DNA from: Herbiconiux daphne
GTDB lineage: Bacteria > Actinomycetota > Actinomycetes > Actinomycetales > Microbacteriaceae
Reading direction: 5' to 3'
Assembly (NCBI RefSeq): GCF_024979295.1
Contig: NZ_JANLCJ010000009.1
Location: forward strand, 1 to 64,000
DNA: 64,000 nucleotides
The notes beneath the pieces are model-generated. The model saw nothing but the letters and a program-made list of their open reading frames with translations, made no database searches and was not told the DNA's origin. A program made the translations under genes and the position numbers. Below are positions 8,188 through 17,451 of this stretch, piece by piece (the stretch's first letter is position 1; each line of letters begins with the position of its first letter).

Positions 8188-10283
8188 ACGCCCCCCGACT
8201 CAAGGTGGCCGTCGACATCGGCGGCACCTTCGTCGACGCCATCTCCTACGACACCGTGAACGGCGAGATCTCGGTCTACAAGGTCTCGACCACACCCGAG
8301 GAGCCCGCCCGCGGTGTGCTCGGCGGCATCGAGGGCCTGCTCGACTCGGTCGGCTCCGACATCGCCGACATCGAGTCGTTCGCCCACGGCACGACGCTCG
8401 GCCTCAACGCCATCCTGCAGCGCAACGGCGCCACGGTCGGCATCATCACCAACGAGGGCTTCAGCGACCTGCTCGAGATCGCTCGCGCCGCCATCCCGTC
8501 GTCGCAGATGTACAACTTCAGCTACCAGCGCCCCGCGCCGCTCGTTCCGCGCCGGCACCGCCTCGGCGTGCCCGGCCGGCTCGACGCCCAGGGCGACGAG
8601 GTCACCCCCCTCGACGAGGCGGCGGTGGTCGAGGCCGGCCGCGTGCTGGTCGAGGAGCACGGACTCACCTCGATCGCCGTCTGCTTTCTGCACTCCTACG
8701 CCGATCCGTCGCACGAACGCCGGGCCGGCGAGCTGCTGCGCGAGGCGTTCCCCGGCGTCGCCGTCTCGATCTCGAGCGACCTCACCCGCGAGTACCGCGA
8801 ATACGAGCGCACCAGCACGGTGACCCTCGACGCCTACATCCGCCCGGTGCTGAACGACTACATCGGCTCCCTCGAGGGCAAGCTCGCCGACGGCGGTCTC
8901 ACGACGCCGCTGCACATCATGCGCTCGGGCGGTGGCGCCATGAGCGCGGCCGTGGCCAAGCAGGCTCCCCTGATGACCGTGCTCTCGGGCCCGGCCGGCG
9001 GCGTGGTGGGCACCACCTTCCTCGCCCGCGAACTGGGCGTGGCGAACATGCTCTCGTTCGACGTGGGCGGCACGAGCGTCGACTCCTGCGTCGTCGTCGA
9101 CGGCCAGCCGAGCGAGGTGCACGAGGCCGAGATCGACGGGCTGCCGCTGCTTCTGCCGATCTTCGACATCCGCACCATCGGTGCCGGCGGCGGCTCGATC
9201 GCCTGGATGGACGAAGGCCTGCTCAAGGTGGGCCCGCGAAGCGCCGGCGCCGTGCCCGGGCCGGTGGCCTACCAGAACGGCGGCACCGAGCCGACGGTCA
9301 CCGACGCGGCCTTCGCACTCGGCTTCCTCGACCCGGCCGCGTTCCTCGGCGGGCAGATGGCCGTGTCGGCCGACGCCGCGCGCGCCGCCATCGCCGTGAA
9401 GGTGGCCGAGTCGCTGGGTCTCGACGAGACCACGGCGGCGGCCAGCATCCTGCGCATCCTGGTGGCCCGAACCGTGGGTGCCCTGCGCGAGATCACGATC
9501 GAGCGCGGGCTCGACCCGCGCGAGTTCACCCTGCTCGCGTTCGGTGGCGCCGGCCCGTTGCTGGCACCGATGCTCTCGCGCGAGATGGGCATCAAGACCA
9601 CGCTGGTGCCTCGCGTGCCCGCCGCGTTCTCGGCCTTCGGCATGCTGATGAGCGACCTCGAGTTCGAGTTCGCCGCCACCGCGCTGAAGCCGCTCGACGA
9701 CGACGTGCTCGACGGCCTCGAAGACCAGTTCGTCGAGCTCGAGGCGCGAGCCGTCGCGGTGCTCGACCAGCAGGAGGTGGCCGAAGACGCCCGCGACTAC
9801 GTGCGCACCCTCGACGTGCGCTACCGCGGCCAGGAGCACTCGCTGCCGGTGGAGTTCCGTTCGGGCGACACCGCCGCCGACGTGCTCGCCGCCTTCAACG
9901 ACCTGCACGCGGTGCGCCACGGCCACGCCATGGACGAGCCCGGTCAGATCCTCAGCCTGCGGCTGAAAGCGGTGGGCGTGCAGCCGAAGCCGCCGCTCGT
10001 GCGCATCGACGCGGTTCCGGATGCCGGCTCCGCTCCGGTCGCCATCGGCACCCGCCGCGCGTTCGACATGGCCACCGACGACTGGGCGGAGTTCCGCGTG
10101 TTCGACCGGGCCGGCCTGCTCGCCGGCCACCGCATCCCCGGCCCCGCGATCGTCGAGGAGGGCACGTCGACCACCGTGTTCTTCGGCGACCAGGTGCTCG
10201 TCGTCGACGACTACGGGCACCTCGCCATCACGCAGACCGCCGCCACCCCCACCACGACCGTCCCCTCCGGAGGCGCCCTGTGA
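8184..10283 (+). CDS. hyuA: Hydantoinase/oxoprolinase family protein, subunit A (HyuA)
   Basis: 699-residue ATP-dependent hydantoinase/5-oxoprolinase A subunit. The N-terminal ASKHA nucleotide-binding motif VAVDIGGTFVDA begins at residue 6. Family motifs follow: FAHGTTLGLNAILQRNGA, SGPAGGVVGTTFLAREL, NMLSFDVGGTSVD and the late LLAFGGAGPLLAPMLSREMG. With HyuB it hydrolyses cyclic amides such as N-methylhydantoin or 5-oxoproline using ATP. The GTG start at 8184 sits 5 bases after GGAGGA (8173-8178) and overlaps the amidohydrolase stop by GTGA. The length matches two-subunit bacterial enzymes, not the fused eukaryotic oxoprolinase. Confidence 0.92.
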   Translation: MNAPRLKVAVDIGGTFVDAISYDTVNGEISVYKVSTTPEEPARGVLGGIEGLLDSVGSDIADIESFAHGTTLGLNAILQRNGATVGIITNEGFSDLLEIARAAIPSSQMYNFSYQRPAPLVPRRHRLGVPGRLDAQGDEVTPLDEAAVVEAGRVLVEEHGLTSIAVCFLHSYADPSHERRAGELLREAFPGVAVSISSDLTREYREYERTSTVTLDAYIRPVLNDYIGSLEGKLADGGLTTPLHIMRSGGGAMSAAVAKQAPLMTVLSGPAGGVVGTTFLARELGVANMLSFDVGGTSVDSCVVVDGQPSEVHEAEIDGLPLLLPIFDIRTIGAGGGSIAWMDEGLLKVGPRSAGAVPGPVAYQNGGTEPTVTDAAFALGFLDPAAFLGGQMAVSADAARAAIAVKVAESLGLDETTAAASILRILVARTVGALREITIERGLDPREFTLLAFGGAGPLLAPMLSREMGIKTTLVPRVPAAFSAFGMLMSDLEFEFAATALKPLDDDVLDGLEDQFVELEARAVAVLDQQEVAEDARDYVRTLDVRYRGQEHSLPVEFRSGDTAADVLAAFNDLHAVRHGHAMDEPGQILSLRLKAVGVQPKPPLVRIDAVPDAGSAPVAIGTRRAFDMATDDWAEFRVFDRAGLLAGHRIPGPAIVEEGTSTTVFFGDQVLVVDDYGHLAITQTAATPTTTVPSGGAL

Positions 10284-12079
10284 GCACCAGCCCGAACCCC
10301 ACCGCCACGGCCCCCACCGCGACGGCTCCGGCTCCCACCGCCACCGCCCCCGAGCGGCTCGACGGCGCGACCGTCGAGGTCATCCGCAACTACGTCGTCT
10401 CGGCGGCCGAGCAGATGCGCCGCACCCTCGTGCGCAGCGCTTTCAACCCGGTGATCTACGACGTGCTCGACTTCGGCATCTCGATCTTCAACGCCGACCA
10501 GGAGCTGATGGCCGAGGCCAGCGGCATCACCCACTTCCTCGGCGCCAACGACCGCGCCATCGTGGAGGGCACGAGATACATCGGCCTCGAGAACATGGGC
10601 CCGGGTGACGTGTTCATCCTCAACTACCCCTACTGGAGCGGCGCCCACGCCTACGACGCGATGCTCTTCGCGCCCGTGTTCGTCGACGGCCGCGACACCC
10701 CCGCCGCGTTCCTCGCGGTGCGGGCGCACTGGATGGATCTCGGCGCGAAGTCGCCGGGCTACGTGCTCGACTCCACCGACATGCACCAGGAGGGCCTCAT
10801 CTTCCCGGGCACCCGCATCGTCAAGGGCGGCGAGATCGTGCGCGACATCACCGAGCTCATCCGCTTCAACTCCCGTCTGCCCGAGCTGACGCTCGGCGAC
10901 TTCCACGCCCAGCTCGCCGCTCTGCGCGTCGGCGAGCGCAGCCTGCACCAGATCTGGCAGAAGTTCGGCATCGAGAACGTCGAGCAGGCCATCCGCCAGG
11001 TGATCGAGCACGGCGAGGCCGTGGCCCGCAAGGCCGTCGCCGCGCTGCCCGACGGCAGCTGGACGGCGACCGACTACATCGACGACGACAACATCACCGA
11101 CGACATCATCGAGATCACCATCCGGGTGACCATCGAGGGCGACTCCATCACCGCCGACTACACCGGCTCGTCGCCGGCCGTGCCCGGACCGGTCAACCTG
11201 CCGATCGGGTCGACCGAGGGCATCGTGAAGGCCAGCTTCAAGAGCCTCACCACCGCCGACGAGCCCTCGAACGCCGGCCACTTCCGGCCGCTCACGATCA
11301 TCGCCGAGGAGGGCAGCATCTTCAACGCGGTCTACCCCTCGGCCACCTTCACCCAGTGGAGTGCGATCGTGGCCGTCGAGCTCATGCACAAGGCGCTGGC
11401 CCAGGTGATCGACGCCATCCCGGCATCCGGAGGCGGCGACGAGCCCGGCTTCATGGCGCTCGGCCACGACTCCCGCACCGACGCCGACTACGTGGTGAGC
11501 AACAACGAGGGCATCGGATGGGGTGCCACCAAAGACCACGACGGCGGCAACGCCCAGCAGCACGCCTCGCAGACCACGGTGCGCAACACCCCCATCGAGA
11601 TCCTCGAGCACAAGGCGGCGCTGCTGCACGAGCGGCTCGAGCTCATTCAGGACTCCGCGGGAGCGGGCCGCTACCGCGGCGGCGTCGGCGTGCTGCGCGA
11701 GGTGCGCTACACGGAGCCCGGCGAGGTGCTCTCGATGAAGAAGAAGACCAAGACGAAGCCCTGGGCTCTCGCGGGCGGGCACGAGCCCGAGCCGAGCGAG
11801 ATGGTCATCTGGCCGGGCACCGACCGCGCCAAGCGCGTCGGCATGTACCGCGCCAGCATGGCCGCCGGCGAGCGCTTCGTGAACAGGACGGCCGGTGGCG
11901 GGGGTCATGGAGACCCCCTCGACCGAGACCCCCGAGCTGTCGTCGAGGACGTCATCGACGGCTACGTGAGCGCTGAATCCGCTCGCGACACCTACGGCGT
12001 CGACATCCACCCCGACGGAACGTGGACAGAGACCACCGACCGCACCGACCGCACCACCCGATCCCACTCACAGGAATAG
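10280..12079 (+). CDS. hyuB: Hydantoinase/oxoprolinase family protein, subunit B (HyuB)
   Basis: 599-residue B subunit partner of HyuA. The Hydantoinase_B core starts near residue 30 (ATVEVIRNYVVSAAEQMRRT) and includes DFGISIFNADQELMAE, GDVFILNYPYWSGAH, ADYTGSSPAVPGPVNLP and the C-terminal TAGGGGHGDPLDRDP. The first 25 residues are a low-complexity Thr/Ala/Pro repeat not typical of the family. The GTG start overlaps the HyuA stop by GTGA. Joint presence of intact A and B subunits with a separate D-hydantoinase-like enzyme in one operon implies more than one cyclic amide cleavage step, or broad substrate use. Family call is firm; substrate unknown. Confidence 0.92.
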   Translation: MSTSPNPTATAPTATAPAPTATAPERLDGATVEVIRNYVVSAAEQMRRTLVRSAFNPVIYDVLDFGISIFNADQELMAEASGITHFLGANDRAIVEGTRYIGLENMGPGDVFILNYPYWSGAHAYDAMLFAPVFVDGRDTPAAFLAVRAHWMDLGAKSPGYVLDSTDMHQEGLIFPGTRIVKGGEIVRDITELIRFNSRLPELTLGDFHAQLAALRVGERSLHQIWQKFGIENVEQAIRQVIEHGEAVARKAVAALPDGSWTATDYIDDDNITDDIIEITIRVTIEGDSITADYTGSSPAVPGPVNLPIGSTEGIVKASFKSLTTADEPSNAGHFRPLTIIAEEGSIFNAVYPSATFTQWSAIVAVELMHKALAQVIDAIPASGGGDEPGFMALGHDSRTDADYVVSNNEGIGWGATKDHDGGNAQQHASQTTVRNTPIEILEHKAALLHERLELIQDSAGAGRYRGGVGVLREVRYTEPGEVLSMKKKTKTKPWALAGGHEPEPSEMVIWPGTDRAKRVGMYRASMAAGERFVNRTAGGGGHGDPLDRDPRAVVEDVIDGYVSAESARDTYGVDIHPDGTWTETTDRTDRTTRSHSQE

Positions 12080-12088
12080 GTAATCGAC

Positions 12089-13681
12089 ATGCTCTCACAG
12101 AACGCCCCGGGCCTGACCCGGAGACGAGCGCGCCTCGTCGTCACCGGAGTCGCGCTGATGGGTGTCACCGCACTCCTCGCCGGCTGTGCCGGTGGCGGCG
12201 GCGACACCTCCGCCCGCGCCTCCACCCTCGTGATCGCCGAGAACGAGCCGGCGGCCAGCTTCGACCCCATCCAGGCGAACAACTCGACCGTCGAAGAGGT
12301 CGTCATCCCCGCCTACGACACCCTCATCGACTACAACGCCGACGCCGAGCTCGTTCCCGAGCTCGCGACGGAGTGGACCGTCGACGACTCGGGCACGGTC
12401 ATCGACCTCACCCTGCGCGACGACGTCACCTTCCACGACGGCGCCAAGCTCACCGCCGCCGACGTGGTCTACACGCTCGACCGCATCAAGAGCCTGAACA
12501 TCGGAGTGGCCTCGCTGCTCACCTCGTACGCGTCATCCGAAGCCGTCGACGACACGCACGTCAAGATCACGCTCAGCCAGCCGGATGCCCCGTTCCTGGC
12601 TGGCCTCAGCCGCGTCTACATCCTCAACTCGGCCCTGGTCGAGAAGAACGCCGGAGACGACGACGGCCAGTCGTGGCTCGCGACCAACGACGCGGGCTCC
12701 GGCCCCTACGAGGTCACCGGCTACACCCCGAACCAGTCGGCGACGTTCGACCAGTACGCCGACTACTGGGGCGGCTTCGACGGCCAGGCCGAGTCGATCG
12801 AGTTCCGCTACCTGACCGAGGCGTCGACCCAGGCCGCCGCCCTCAAGTCGGGTGACATCGACATCGCCATGGACATCGCTCCGGCCGACCGGGCCGGATT
12901 CGACACCGACGGCTTCGCGACCGACTCCTCGCCGACCAACGTGGTGCTCTACACCTTCTTCAACATGCTCGACCCCACCACGTCGAACCCGGCGCTGCGC
13001 GAGGCCATCTCGTACGCCTACGACTACGACCAGCACGTCGACACCATCCTGCAGGGTGAGGGCAGCACGGTGAACGGACCGCTGCCCGCCGGCATGCAGT
13101 GCTCCACGACCGACGACATCGGCCAGCCGACCTTCGACCTCGATCGCGCCAAGCAGATCGTCGACGAGAACGGCCTCGCCGGAACCACGGTGACCATGAC
13201 CTACCTCGAGGCCACGGCCGAGATGGAGCAGGCCGCGGCGCTGCTGCAGTCGAACCTCGCCGAGATCGGCATCACGCTCGAACTGCAGGCGGTCACCTAC
13301 CCGCAGTTCGCCGAGCTGAACTCGTCGGCCGACACCCGCTCGCAGCTCGAGATGATCTACGCCTTCCCGCCCTACCCCGACGCGAGCGCCGTGATGTACC
13401 AGCTCTACGACTCGACCTTCATCGACGGCGGCCAGAACTGGGCCGCCTACTCGAACCCCGAGGTCGACACCCTCGTCGAGACGGCCCGCACCGAGACCGA
13501 CCAGGCCGCCGCCTGCGACATGTACCAGCAGGCGCAGAAGCTGGTGGTCGCCGACGACGTGAGCCTCAACATGGCGAACTCGAACACCGTCGCCATCATG
13601 AACGACCGGGTGCAGGGCTTCACCTACCAGCCCTCGCACCACCAGACCGTCGACGTCTACGCGATCACCCTCGCCGACTGA
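12089..13681 (+). CDS. Peptide/opine-type ABC transporter substrate-binding lipoprotein
   Basis: 530-residue family 5 solute-binding protein. A basic, hydrophobic signal ends in the lipobox LLAGC (Cys around residue 32), so the mature protein is membrane-anchored. The SBP_bac_5 signature region (TLRDDVTFHDGAKLTAADVVYTL) and the C-terminal QKLVVADDVSLNMANSN segment are seen. It starts 9 bp after hyuB. A strong hairpin with a T run follows before the permease genes, suggesting higher expression of this component than of the membrane subunits. Family 5 proteins bind di/oligopeptides, nickel, opines or glycosides; the operon context favours a peptide-like or cyclic amide ligand. Confidence 0.92.
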   Translation: MLSQNAPGLTRRRARLVVTGVALMGVTALLAGCAGGGGDTSARASTLVIAENEPAASFDPIQANNSTVEEVVIPAYDTLIDYNADAELVPELATEWTVDDSGTVIDLTLRDDVTFHDGAKLTAADVVYTLDRIKSLNIGVASLLTSYASSEAVDDTHVKITLSQPDAPFLAGLSRVYILNSALVEKNAGDDDGQSWLATNDAGSGPYEVTGYTPNQSATFDQYADYWGGFDGQAESIEFRYLTEASTQAAALKSGDIDIAMDIAPADRAGFDTDGFATDSSPTNVVLYTFFNMLDPTTSNPALREAISYAYDYDQHVDTILQGEGSTVNGPLPAGMQCSTTDDIGQPTFDLDRAKQIVDENGLAGTTVTMTYLEATAEMEQAAALLQSNLAEIGITLELQAVTYPQFAELNSSADTRSQLEMIYAFPPYPDASAVMYQLYDSTFIDGGQNWAAYSNPEVDTLVETARTETDQAAACDMYQQAQKLVVADDVSLNMANSNTVAIMNDRVQGFTYQPSHHQTVDVYAITLAD

Positions 13682-13689
13682 CACACCCC

Positions 13690-13732
13690 GGTGCGGTGCG
13701 GGCTCCGGCCCGCACCGCACCACCCGCTTTTT
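13690..13732 (+). terminator. Intercistronic hairpin/partial terminator after the binding-protein gene
   Basis: A perfect 13-bp stem (arms 13690-13702 and 13709-13721, loop CTCCGG) is followed by TTTTT at 13728-13732, the form of an intrinsic terminator. Because the next five genes have no other evident promoter, it is more likely a partial terminator or mRNA-stabilising 3' end that raises binding-protein level over permease level. Confidence 0.8.
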
Positions 13733-13761
13733 CCGCACCACCGAACAGGAAGGACGAGCCC

Positions 13762-14853
13762 ATGATCCGCTACCTCGCGCAGCGCCTGGCGCTCGCCGTC
13801 GTCGTGCTCGCCGGATTGCTCGTCATGGCGTTCGTCATGGTGCAGATCCTGCCCGGCGACCCCGCCCGAGCCGCCGCCGGACGCAACGCCACCGCCGAGC
13901 AGGTCGAGGCGGCCCGCGTGGCCCTCGGTCTCGACGAGCCGGTCATCCAGCAGTTCTGGCGCTTCATCGGCCGGGTCTTCCAGGGCGATCTCGGCACCTC
14001 GGTCTTCACGCACCAGCCGGTGCTGCAGGACATCGCGGCCGTGCTGCCGTCGAGCCTCGAGCTCGTGGCCGCGGCCATGATCATCAACATCGTCGTCGCC
14101 GTTCCGCTCGGCGTGTTCGCCGCCTATCGGCGCGGACGGGCGGCGGATGTCGCGGCCCGCCTGCTGGCCCTGCTCGGGGCCGCGCTGCCGGTGTTCTGGC
14201 TCGGCCTGCTGCTGCAGCTGTTCTTCGCCGGCACCCTCAAGTGGCTGCCGCTGTACGGCCAGATCGGCTTCGGCATGGACGTGCCGACCATCACCGGCGC
14301 CACCACGATCGACGCCCTGCTGAGCGGCGATCCCGCCGCCTTCGGCTCGTCGCTGGTCTACCTCATCCTTCCGGCCATCACCCTGTCGGCCTCGTTCATC
14401 GCGGTCATCGCCCGCACCGTGCGGTCGAGCATGATCACCGCGCTCGACTCCGACTACGTCGCCCTCGCCCGCGCCACCGGTGCGAGCGAGTTCCGCGTGG
14501 TCGTGCGGCACGGTCTGCGCAACGCCCTCATCCCGATGTCGACCATCCTCGGCATGCAGTTGGGCTGGATGCTCGGCACCACGGTGCTGGTGGAATCGAC
14601 CTTCAACCGCACCGGCATCGGCGCCTACATGGTGACCGCCGTGCTGCAGACCGACATCTACCCCGTGATCGGATCGATCATCGTCATCGGCATCGTGTTC
14701 ATCGTCACCAACTTCGTGGTCGACCTGCTGCAGCTGTGGATCAATCCTCGACTGCGCGACTCGGCCTGGGTGCGCCGGCGCCCCGCGGCCGGCATCCCGG
14801 TGGCCGCCCAGGCCGGGCTCACGCCCGCCGGCAGCGTGGGAGGAGTTCGATGA
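13762..14853 (+). CDS. ABC transporter permease, DppB-like
   Basis: 363-residue inner-membrane permease with the N-terminal segment IRYLAQRLALAVVVLAGLLV and ILPGDPARAAAG, and the binding-protein-dependent transport motif region DYVALARATGASEFRVVVRHGLRNALIP (EAA loop contacting the ATPase). About six transmembrane helices can be seen. The ATG at 13762 follows AGGAAGGA. Its stop overlaps the next gene (ATGA). Forms the importer with the adjoining DppC-, DppD- and DppF-like proteins. Confidence 0.93.
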   Translation: MIRYLAQRLALAVVVLAGLLVMAFVMVQILPGDPARAAAGRNATAEQVEAARVALGLDEPVIQQFWRFIGRVFQGDLGTSVFTHQPVLQDIAAVLPSSLELVAAAMIINIVVAVPLGVFAAYRRGRAADVAARLLALLGAALPVFWLGLLLQLFFAGTLKWLPLYGQIGFGMDVPTITGATTIDALLSGDPAAFGSSLVYLILPAITLSASFIAVIARTVRSSMITALDSDYVALARATGASEFRVVVRHGLRNALIPMSTILGMQLGWMLGTTVLVESTFNRTGIGAYMVTAVLQTDIYPVIGSIIVIGIVFIVTNFVVDLLQLWINPRLRDSAWVRRRPAAGIPVAAQAGLTPAGSVGGVR

Positions 14854-15740
14854 CCGCCCTGCTCCCGGCGCGGCTGCGCCCCTCCTCCTCCCCGCGCCGC
14901 GCTCCCCGCCGTCGTCGTCGCGGAGTGCCCGTCGCCGAGCGCATCGCCCTCGTCGTGGTGGTGCTCATCATCGTGATCGCGATCATCGGCCCGTGGATCG
15001 CGCCCTACGACCCCTACCGCGTCGACCTCGCCCAGGCGCTCCAGCCGCCGAGCGCCGCACACTGGTTCGGCACCGACGTGAACGGCCGCGACGTGCTGAG
15101 CCGCGTGCTCGTGGGCGCGCAGGTCACCCTCTCGGCCACCGGCATCGTGCTGCTCATCACCCTGGTGATCGGCGTGATCGTGGGCACCGTCGCCGCCCTC
15201 GGCGGCCGGGTCGTCGACGAGGTGCTGATGCGCATCACCGACATCGGTCTGGCGCTGCCGTCGATCATCCTGGCCCTCGGCTTCGCGGTAGCCCTCGGCC
15301 CCGGCCTGCAGTCGGCCGTGGTCGCGATCGCGGCCACCTGGTGGCCCGGCTACGCGCGGCTGGTGCGCAGCATCGTGCGCGAGACGCGCCACGCCGAGTT
15401 CGTCGAGTCGGCCGTCGCCCTGGGCGTCAGCCGCTGGCGGCTCGTGACCAAGCACATCCTGCCGAACTCGCTCGACCCCATGTACGTGCAGGTCACGCTC
15501 GACGTGGCCGCCGTGATGCTCGTGATCAGCGGCCTGTCGTTCGTGGGCGTCGGCGCGCAGGTGCCGTCGGCCGAGTGGGGTGCGATGATCGCCTCGGCGG
15601 CCGACAACGTGCTGAACGGATGGTGGGCCCTCGTGTTCCCCGGTCTCGCCATCGCCATCACGGCCATCGCTTTCAACCTCTCGGGCGACTGGCTGCGCGT
15701 GCGGCAGGACCCGACCCTGCGGGACGGAGGCGCACGATGA
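14850..15740 (+). CDS. ABC transporter permease, DppC-like
   Basis: 296-residue second permease of the Dpp-type importer. After an Arg/Pro-rich cytoplasmic start it has a first membrane helix (AERIALVVVVLIIVIAIIGPW), the oppC-type HWFGTDVNGRDVLSRVL motif, and the EAA loop ESAVALGVSRWRLVTKHILPNSLDP. The ATG overlaps the DppB-like stop and the stop overlaps the ATPase start (ATGA on both sides), consistent with a 1:1 heterodimer made by coupled translation. Confidence 0.93.
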   Translation: MTALLPARLRPSSSPRRAPRRRRRGVPVAERIALVVVVLIIVIAIIGPWIAPYDPYRVDLAQALQPPSAAHWFGTDVNGRDVLSRVLVGAQVTLSATGIVLLITLVIGVIVGTVAALGGRVVDEVLMRITDIGLALPSIILALGFAVALGPGLQSAVVAIAATWWPGYARLVRSIVRETRHAEFVESAVALGVSRWRLVTKHILPNSLDPMYVQVTLDVAAVMLVISGLSFVGVGAQVPSAEWGAMIASAADNVLNGWWALVFPGLAIAITAIAFNLSGDWLRVRQDPTLRDGGAR

Positions 15741-16621
15741 CCGCGTTGCTCGAGATCTCGGGCCTGCGGGTGAGCTACCCGGGCGTCGACGAACCCGTCG
15801 AGGTGGTGCACGGCGTCGACCTCGTCGTGCCGCAGGGGCGCAAGGTCGCCCTGGTGGGCGAGTCGGGCTCGGGCAAGTCGGTGACCGCGCGTTCGGTGCT
15901 GCAGCTCGACCCCGACGCGACCATCGCCGGCAGCATCCGGCTGGGCGGGCAGGAACTCGTCGGCGCCGCCCCCAAGATCGTGCGCGGCATCCGGGGGTCG
16001 GGTGCCGGGCTGGTGTTCCAAGATCCGCTCACCTCGCTCAACCCCGTGATGCGCATCGGCTGGCAGATCATGCAGCCGCTCGTCATCCGGGGCGTGTCGA
16101 AGAAGGAGGCACGGGAGCGCGGCATCGCGCTGCTCGACCGGCTGGGCGTGGTGAACGCCGCGGCGCGGTTCGACGATTACCCGCACCAGTTCTCGGGCGG
16201 CATGCGCCAGCGCGTGGTGATCGCCATCGCCATCATCGCCGAACCCGCGCTGCTGATCGCCGACGAGCCCACCACGGCGCTCGACGTGCAGGTGCAGGCC
16301 CAGGTGCTCGAGCTGCTGCACGAGGTGGCCGACGAGCGCGGTATGGGCGTGCTGCTCATCACCCACGACCTGGCCATCGTGGCCGGGTTCGCCGACGACG
16401 TGGTGGTGATGCGGCACGGCGAGGTGGTCGAGAGCGCGCCCGTCGACGAGCTGTTCGCGGCGCCGAAGCATCCCTACACGCGGGGGCTGCTCGGGGCGAT
16501 CCCGCGGCTGGACAGCGACCCGTCGGTGCGGCTGACGTCGGTGGCCGATTACGTCGACACGTTCGAGACCGTCGACGACGAACCCGCTGCCCCGGCGGCC
16601 GAGAACGGAGCCGCGCGATGA
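15737..16621 (+). CDS. ABC transporter ATP-binding protein, DppD-like
   Basis: 294-residue ATPase. Walker A GESGSGKS, Q-loop VFQDPLTSLNP, signature FSGGMRQRVVIA, Walker B LLIADEPTTALD and the H-loop in LLITHDLA are intact. The C-terminal HPYTRGLLGAIPRLD region is that of oligopeptide/dipeptide transporters. It pairs with the next ATPase and is joined to both neighbours by ATGA overlaps. The final 20 residues are Glu/Ala/Pro-rich. Confidence 0.94.
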   Translation: MTALLEISGLRVSYPGVDEPVEVVHGVDLVVPQGRKVALVGESGSGKSVTARSVLQLDPDATIAGSIRLGGQELVGAAPKIVRGIRGSGAGLVFQDPLTSLNPVMRIGWQIMQPLVIRGVSKKEARERGIALLDRLGVVNAAARFDDYPHQFSGGMRQRVVIAIAIIAEPALLIADEPTTALDVQVQAQVLELLHEVADERGMGVLLITHDLAIVAGFADDVVVMRHGEVVESAPVDELFAAPKHPYTRGLLGAIPRLDSDPSVRLTSVADYVDTFETVDDEPAAPAAENGAAR

Positions 16622-17451
16622 GCCTGCTCGCCGTGACCGAGGTCACCAAACGCTTTGCGGGCCAGCACGCGCCGGCCGTCGACTCCGTGTCGTTCACCCT
16701 CGAACGCGGCTCGGCTCTCGGGCTGGTCGGGGAGTCGGGCTCGGGCAAGTCGACCACCGCGCGACTGGTCGCCGGACTGATCAAACCGGATGCCGGCTCC
16801 GTCGTGCTCGACGGCACCGAGCTGGTCGGTGCGCCACGCGCGACGCTCCAGGCGGCCCGGCGCGAGTTGCAGTTCGTCTTTCAGGACCCGTTCTCGTCGC
16901 TCAACCCGCGCATGCGCGTGAGCGAGCTCGTGGGCGAGGGCCTGCTCGTGCACGGCATCGAGCGCGATGCCGCGAAGCGGCGCGACCGGGTGGTCGAGAC
17001 CCTCGAGTCGGTGGGGCTCGACTCGTCGCACCTCGACCGCTACCCCCGATCGTTCTCGGGGGGCCAGCGGCAGCGCATCGCCATCGCGCGGGCCATCGCC
17101 GTGCGGCCGCGAGTGCTGATCTGCGACGAGCCGGTGTCGTCGCTCGACGTCTCGGTGCAGGCCCAGGTGCTGAACCTGCTCGGAGACCTGCGCGAGAAGC
17201 TCGACCTCGCCCTGCTGTTCATCGCCCACGACCTGGCCGTGGTGCGCTACCTCTGCGATCGCGTCGCCGTGATGAACGGCGGCCGCATCGTCGAGATCGG
17301 CTCGCGCGACCAGGTCTACGAGCACCCGCAGGATGCCTACACCCGCGCGTTGCTCGACGCCGTGCCCGTGCCCGATCCGGCGCGGGAGCGCGCGAGGCGC
17401 TCCGCGCTCGCCGCCTCCCGATCCGTCACCGCCCCAGGAGTGAACTCATGA
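16618..17451 (+). CDS. ABC transporter ATP-binding protein, DppF-like
   Basis: 277-residue second ATPase of the importer. Walker A GESGSGKS, Q-loop VFQDPFSSLNPRMR, signature FSGGQRQRIAIARA, Walker B VLICDEPVSSLDVS and LLFIAHDLAVVRYL are intact. EHPQDAYTRALLDAVPVPDP near the end is typical of DppF/OppF. The importer is therefore complete: binding protein, two permeases and two ATPases in order. It overlaps the following hydantoinase-like gene by ATGA. Confidence 0.94.
   Translation: MSLLAVTEVTKRFAGQHAPAVDSVSFTLERGSALGLVGESGSGKSTTARLVAGLIKPDAGSVVLDGTELVGAPRATLQAARRELQFVFQDPFSSLNPRMRVSELVGEGLLVHGIERDAAKRRDRVVETLESVGLDSSHLDRYPRSFSGGQRQRIAIARAIAVRPRVLICDEPVSSLDVSVQAQVLNLLGDLREKLDLALLFIAHDLAVVRYLCDRVAVMNGGRIVEIGSRDQVYEHPQDAYTRALLDAVPVPDPARERARRSALAASRSVTAPGVNS

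Noticed and set aside
8115..12067. Very long open frames on the minus strand opposite hyuA and hyuB
   Set aside because: They mirror GC-rich codon bias of the real genes, have Gly/Arg/His-rich composition with no family motif, and the plus-strand proteins are full-length and recognisable.
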